From assembly GCA_902766415.1 (NCBI GenBank), contig CACXDR010000055.1:1-9506 (forward strand): 9,506 nucleotides of DNA. The letters run 5' to 3'. Within the stretch, counting starts at the first letter, position 1, and the number at the start of each line of letters is the position of its first letter. This document shows positions 7,298-9,506 of the stretch, piece after piece. A program made the position numbers and the translations under genes. Source of the DNA: an uncultured Lachnospiraceae bacterium (GTDB lineage Bacteria > Bacillota_A > Clostridia > Lachnospirales > Lachnospiraceae). Below the pieces are notes generated by a model. The model was given only the letters and a program-made list of their open reading frames with translations, had not been told where the DNA came from and made no database searches.

Positions 7298-7330
7298 CCG
7301 TGAAAATGACGGTTCTTGTGAAATTCACGG
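7298..7330. promoter_or_regulatory. Dyad element upstream of the yebC promoter
   Basis: CCGTGAA (7298-7304) and TTCACGG (7324-7330) are perfect 7-bp inverted arms. Inside the right arm region is a compact 11-bp palindrome GTGAAATTCAC (7318-7328). The element starts 12 bp upstream of the -35 box. It could be a binding site for a regulator of yebC, or a secondary part of the alr 3' end. No regulator is identified. Confidence 0.35.
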
Positions 7331-7336
7331 TCCTTT

Positions 7337-7360
7337 AAGAAAAACATGTCCGCTCACATG
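7337..7360 (-). terminator. Probable weak terminator of alr
   Basis: CATGT and ACATG (7360-7356 and 7349-7345) form a 5-bp stem with a 6-nt loop, directly followed by UUUUUCUU on the minus strand. The stem is short but the U-run is good. It begins 15 nt after the alr stop codon and uses part of the tandem duplication found there. Confidence 0.45.
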
Positions 7361-7395
7361 AGATCCGCGACCGGCTCACATGAAATCCGCGTAAC
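7352..7395 (-). repeat. 22-bp tandem duplication across the alr stop codon
   Basis: Two adjacent 22-bp units (7352-7373 and 7374-7395) match at 18 positions, with 17 of the first 18 identical. The unit at 7374-7395 carries the last codons of alr and its stop (YADFM then TGA). The other unit lies just downstream and repeats the same text out of frame (VADLM then TGA). It supplies the first arm of the terminator hairpin. Confidence 0.75.
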
Positions 7396-8563
7396 GGTCG
7401 GAGAACCAGTCCTTGGTCCCGACGATCTCACCGTCGCGGTAATAGACGCGCGGCACGCGCTTCCCGATGTCGCAGACGAACTCGTACGGGAACCGCCCGC
7501 AGAGCGCGGAAAGCGCATCGACCGTGATCTCCTCCTCCCCGTCCTTTCCGAGGAGGGTGACAAGGCTTCCGGTCCGCGCCTCCGGGATCCCCGACACGTC
7601 GCACATGAACTGGTCCATGCAGACCCGTCCCAGGATGGGGGCTTTCTTTCCGGCGATGAGCACATATCCCTTCCCGCTTAAAAGCCTCGGGTATCCGTCC
7701 CCGTAGCCGGCCGGCACCGTCGCGACACGCGTCTCGCGTTCCGCCCGGAAGGTCCCCCCGTAGCTCACCTCATCGCCTGCGTTTATGGTCTTCACGAACG
7801 TCACATGGCTCTTCAGGGACATGAGCGGCTTCAGCGCGAGCTTCGTCCGGTCCACCTCGTCTGAAGGGTAGATCCCGTACATGGTGATGCCCGCGCGTAC
7901 CATGTCGAAGTCCGTCCCGAGCCCCTCCATGATGCCCGCGGAATTCGCGACGTGGCGGATCTCCGGCACGACACCCTCCTTCTTCAGGAAGCTTAAAAAC
8001 TGCCGGTACCGCTCCACCTGCTCCCGCGCCTTCGTCAGGTCCTTCTCGTCGGCCCGGTACATATGCGTGAACAGCCCCTCGGCCTTCACGCCCGGAAGCG
8101 CCGCGATCCTGCCGGCGAGCGCCGCGTCCTCCTCCGTGGGGCGCATCCCGATCCGGCTCATGCCGGTATCGAGGGCGATGTGGACGGGTGCCGTCTTTCC
8201 CAGCTTCACCGCCGCGCGGCTCACGCCCTCCGCCTGCTCCATGGTGAAGACCGCGGGGCGGATGTCCGCGCGGACCATCTCCTCATAGTCGCCGCCCGTG
8301 TGCGGCCCGAGGACCAGGACCGGCTTCGTGATCCCGTGCATGCGGAGGTTCAGTCCCTCCTCCGGGGAAGCGACGCAGTAAAACGAGACGAACGCGTCCG
8401 CCTCCTTCGCGACCGGGACCGCGCCGTGGCCGTAGCCGTCCGTCTTCACGACTGCCGCCATCCTGACCCCCTCCGGGATCCGGTCCTTCATAGACTGAAG
8501 GTTAAACCTGAGCGCCGTGAGATCCACCTGCGCCCAGACTCTGGTATATGGATTCTGCTTCAT
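7376..8563 (-). CDS. alr: Alanine racemase (PLP-dependent)
   Basis: Interconverts L- and D-alanine, supplying D-Ala for peptidoglycan. At 395 residues it is the usual size for the family. The PLP-binding lysine is K40 in AVVKTDGYGHG; this motif is usually VKANAYGHG or VKADAYGHG, so TDG is a mild variant. LDTGMSRIGMR (131-141) holds the phosphate/substrate region arginine (R137). HVANSAG (204-210) and RAGITMYG (223-230) follow in the barrel. The second catalytic base is Tyr268 in DEVSYGGTF, at the start of the C-terminal beta domain, and RVCMDQ (313-318) is the conserved substrate-contact motif. ATG 8563 has GAGG 8 nt upstream. It lies 66 nt downstream of the nnrD-domain gene with no clear promoter between, so the two are probably cotranscribed, an arrangement common in Firmicutes. 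Confidence 0.97.
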   Translation of the reverse strand: MKQNPYTRVWAQVDLTALRFNLQSMKDRIPEGVRMAAVVKTDGYGHGAVPVAKEADAFVSFYCVASPEEGLNLRMHGITKPVLVLGPHTGGDYEEMVRADIRPAVFTMEQAEGVSRAAVKLGKTAPVHIALDTGMSRIGMRPTEEDAALAGRIAALPGVKAEGLFTHMYRADEKDLTKAREQVERYRQFLSFLKKEGVVPEIRHVANSAGIMEGLGTDFDMVRAGITMYGIYPSDEVDRTKLALKPLMSLKSHVTFVKTINAGDEVSYGGTFRAERETRVATVPAGYGDGYPRLLSGKGYVLIAGKKAPILGRVCMDQFMCDVSGIPEARTGSLVTLLGKDGEEEITVDALSALCGRFPYEFVCDIGKRVPRVYYRDGEIVGTKDWFSDRYADFM

Positions 8564-8594
8564 ACCCTGTGCCTCTTTTTCATATTTTCTGCTG

Positions 8595-8612
8595 CCCGCC
8601 TTAAGCGGCGGG
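8595..8612 (-). promoter_or_regulatory. Intercistronic hairpin between nnrD and alr
   Basis: CCCGCC/GGCGGG arms form a 6-bp all-GC stem with a 6-nt loop (GCUUAA on the RNA) in the 66-nt gap. There is no U-run on either strand, so it is not a standard terminator. It may act as a processing or mRNA-stability element, or reduce read-through into alr. Confidence 0.35.
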
Positions 8613-8629
8613 AGACCTCTCCTGCCGGG

Positions 8630-9506
8630 TCAGTATTCCGGCTGCCGCATGACCGCCGGCAGCGCGTCCGCGACCTCGCGCGCGAGCACCCCGTGGACCG
8701 ACAGCCCCGCGGAGGCCTTCCGCCCCGCGAGTCCGTGGAGGAATGAGCCGAACGCGGCAGCAGTGCCCTCCTCCATGCCGATGCATATGAGTCCCGCGAT
8801 CACGCCTGTCAGGACGTCCCCCGTGCCCGCCTTCGCGAGCGCCGGCGTCCCCGAAAGGGTGAGGTAAATGCTCCCGTCCGTCAGGGCGGTGACCGTCCTG
8901 TCCGACTTCAGGACCACGTTCACGCCGAAGGTGTCGCGGTAGCTCTCCGCCGTCTCCCTCCTGCTTTCCAGGATCTCCGCGATGGTCTTTCCCATGAGCC
9001 TTGCCATCTCGCCGACGTGCGGGGTGATGATGATGTTCTCCGTGTAAAAGCCCGTGAGATACGGGTACTCCGCGACCGTGTTCAGCGCGTCCGCGTCCAG
9101 GATCACCGGGACGAACGCCGCCCCGAGAACGTCCTCGACCAGCTGCTTCACATAGTCCGCCCTGCCGAGCCCCGGCCCCAGCACGACCGCGTCGGACCAC
9201 TCCATGAGCTCCGCCACGCGCCTCTGCCAGGCCTCCCGCTCCTCCGTGATCTCCTCCGGAAGGTACGTGCTGACGATCGCCTCCGGAAGTCCGGTCTGAA
9301 GGACCGCGCGGTTCACCTCCGGCGTGAGGATCCGCACGAGACCCGCTCCCGTCCTGTAGGCCGCCAGCGCGGAAAGGTAAGCGGCGCCGCTCATGCCCTC
9401 CGAGCCCGCGATGATCAGCGCGTGCCCGCAGCTTCCCTTGTTCGCGTCCGGCTTCCGTTCCGGGATCATATGAAGGTCCTGCCACTCAAACACCCGGAAC
9501 CCGTCC
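8630..9506 (-). CDS. nnrD: NAD(P)H-hydrate dehydratase domain, probably the C-terminal part of a bifunctional NnrE-NnrD protein (5' end beyond right edge)
   Basis: Repairs damaged cofactors by dehydrating NADHX/NADPHX at the expense of ATP or ADP, using a ribokinase-like fold. Visible motifs, numbered from the in-frame GTG at 9493, are NKGSCGHALIIAGS (18-31), RTGAGLVRI (47-55), GPGLGR (106-111), DADALN (133-138) and TPHVGEMARL (157-166). The nucleotide/catalytic signature ALAKAGTGDVLTG (218-230) follows, with Asp226 in it as the expected catalytic base. The frame stays open from 9493 to the window edge. The GTG at 9493 has no ribosome site, and an ATG at 9469 has only a moderate AGGA. I therefore read it as the end of a longer protein whose N-terminal epimerase (NnrE) domain lies outside. 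A stand-alone dehydratase starting at 9469 is the alternative. Confidence 0.9.
   Translation of the reverse strand, partial: DGFRVFEWQDLHMIPERKPDANKGSCGHALIIAGSEGMSGAAYLSALAAYRTGAGLVRILTPEVNRAVLQTGLPEAIVSTYLPEEITEEREAWQRRVAELMEWSDAVVLGPGLGRADYVKQLVEDVLGAAFVPVILDADALNTVAEYPYLTGFYTENIIITPHVGEMARLMGKTIAEILESRRETAESYRDTFGVNVVLKSDRTVTALTDGSIYLTLSGTPALAKAGTGDVLTGVIAGLICIGMEEGTAAAFGSFLHGLAGRKASAGLSVHGVLAREVADALPAVMRQPEY

Noticed and set aside
8601..9485. Minus-strand 294-codon frame overlapping the nnrD domain
   Set aside because: It is an out-of-frame shadow with a Gly/Arg-rich product. The other frame carries the full set of dehydratase motifs.

Overview
The window looks like chromosomal core DNA from a GC-rich member of the Clostridia, most likely Lachnospirales. 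This rests on gene content and protein style only: a bifunctional-type NAD(P)HX repair enzyme next to alanine racemase, a cytidylate-kinase-like P-loop protein, an SH3b/NlpC-P60 wall hydrolase, and an FtsK/SpoIIIE translocase with a Ser/Thr/Lys/Arg-rich N-terminus. Shine-Dalgarno sites are strong (AGGAGG type), and promoters are of the sigma-A type, several with an extended -10. I see no phage, insertion sequence, CRISPR, tRNA or rRNA sequence.

All seven genes lie on the minus strand, so transcription runs from high to low coordinates. In that order they are: (1) the 3' part of an NAD(P)H-hydrate dehydratase gene (nnrD domain), cut by the right edge; (2) alr, alanine racemase; (3) yebC/TACO1-family gene with its own strong promoter; (4) an AEC-family membrane transporter; (5) a cytidylate-kinase-like protein; (6) a membrane-anchored NlpC/P60 peptidase with four SH3b domains; (7) the 5' two-thirds or more of an ftsK/spoIIIE DNA translocase gene, cut by the left edge just before its Walker B motif. 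No gene-free gap exceeds 160 bp, and each gap holds regulatory structure, described below.

The likely transcription units are nnrD-alr (ending at a short hairpin with a U-run), yebC (strong promoter upstream, good terminator downstream), the AEC transporter (promoter unclear), cytidylate-kinase-like plus nlpC/p60 (TATAAT promoter at 5383-5388 and a second possible TATAAT just before the nlpC leader), and ftsK (promoter embedded in the terminator of nlpC). Functionally the cluster leans toward cell-envelope and division housekeeping: D-alanine supply, peptidoglycan cleavage and chromosome segregation at the septum. There is also metabolite repair and a translation/regulation factor.

Nothing here is clearly a new multi-gene system. 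The points most worth following are a long imperfect hairpin with a possible pseudoknot that fills the nlpC/p60 leader, an eight-copy 12-residue Trp/Asp repeat in the FtsK linker, a terminator whose loop carries the ftsK -35 box, and a 22-bp tandem duplication across the alr stop codon.
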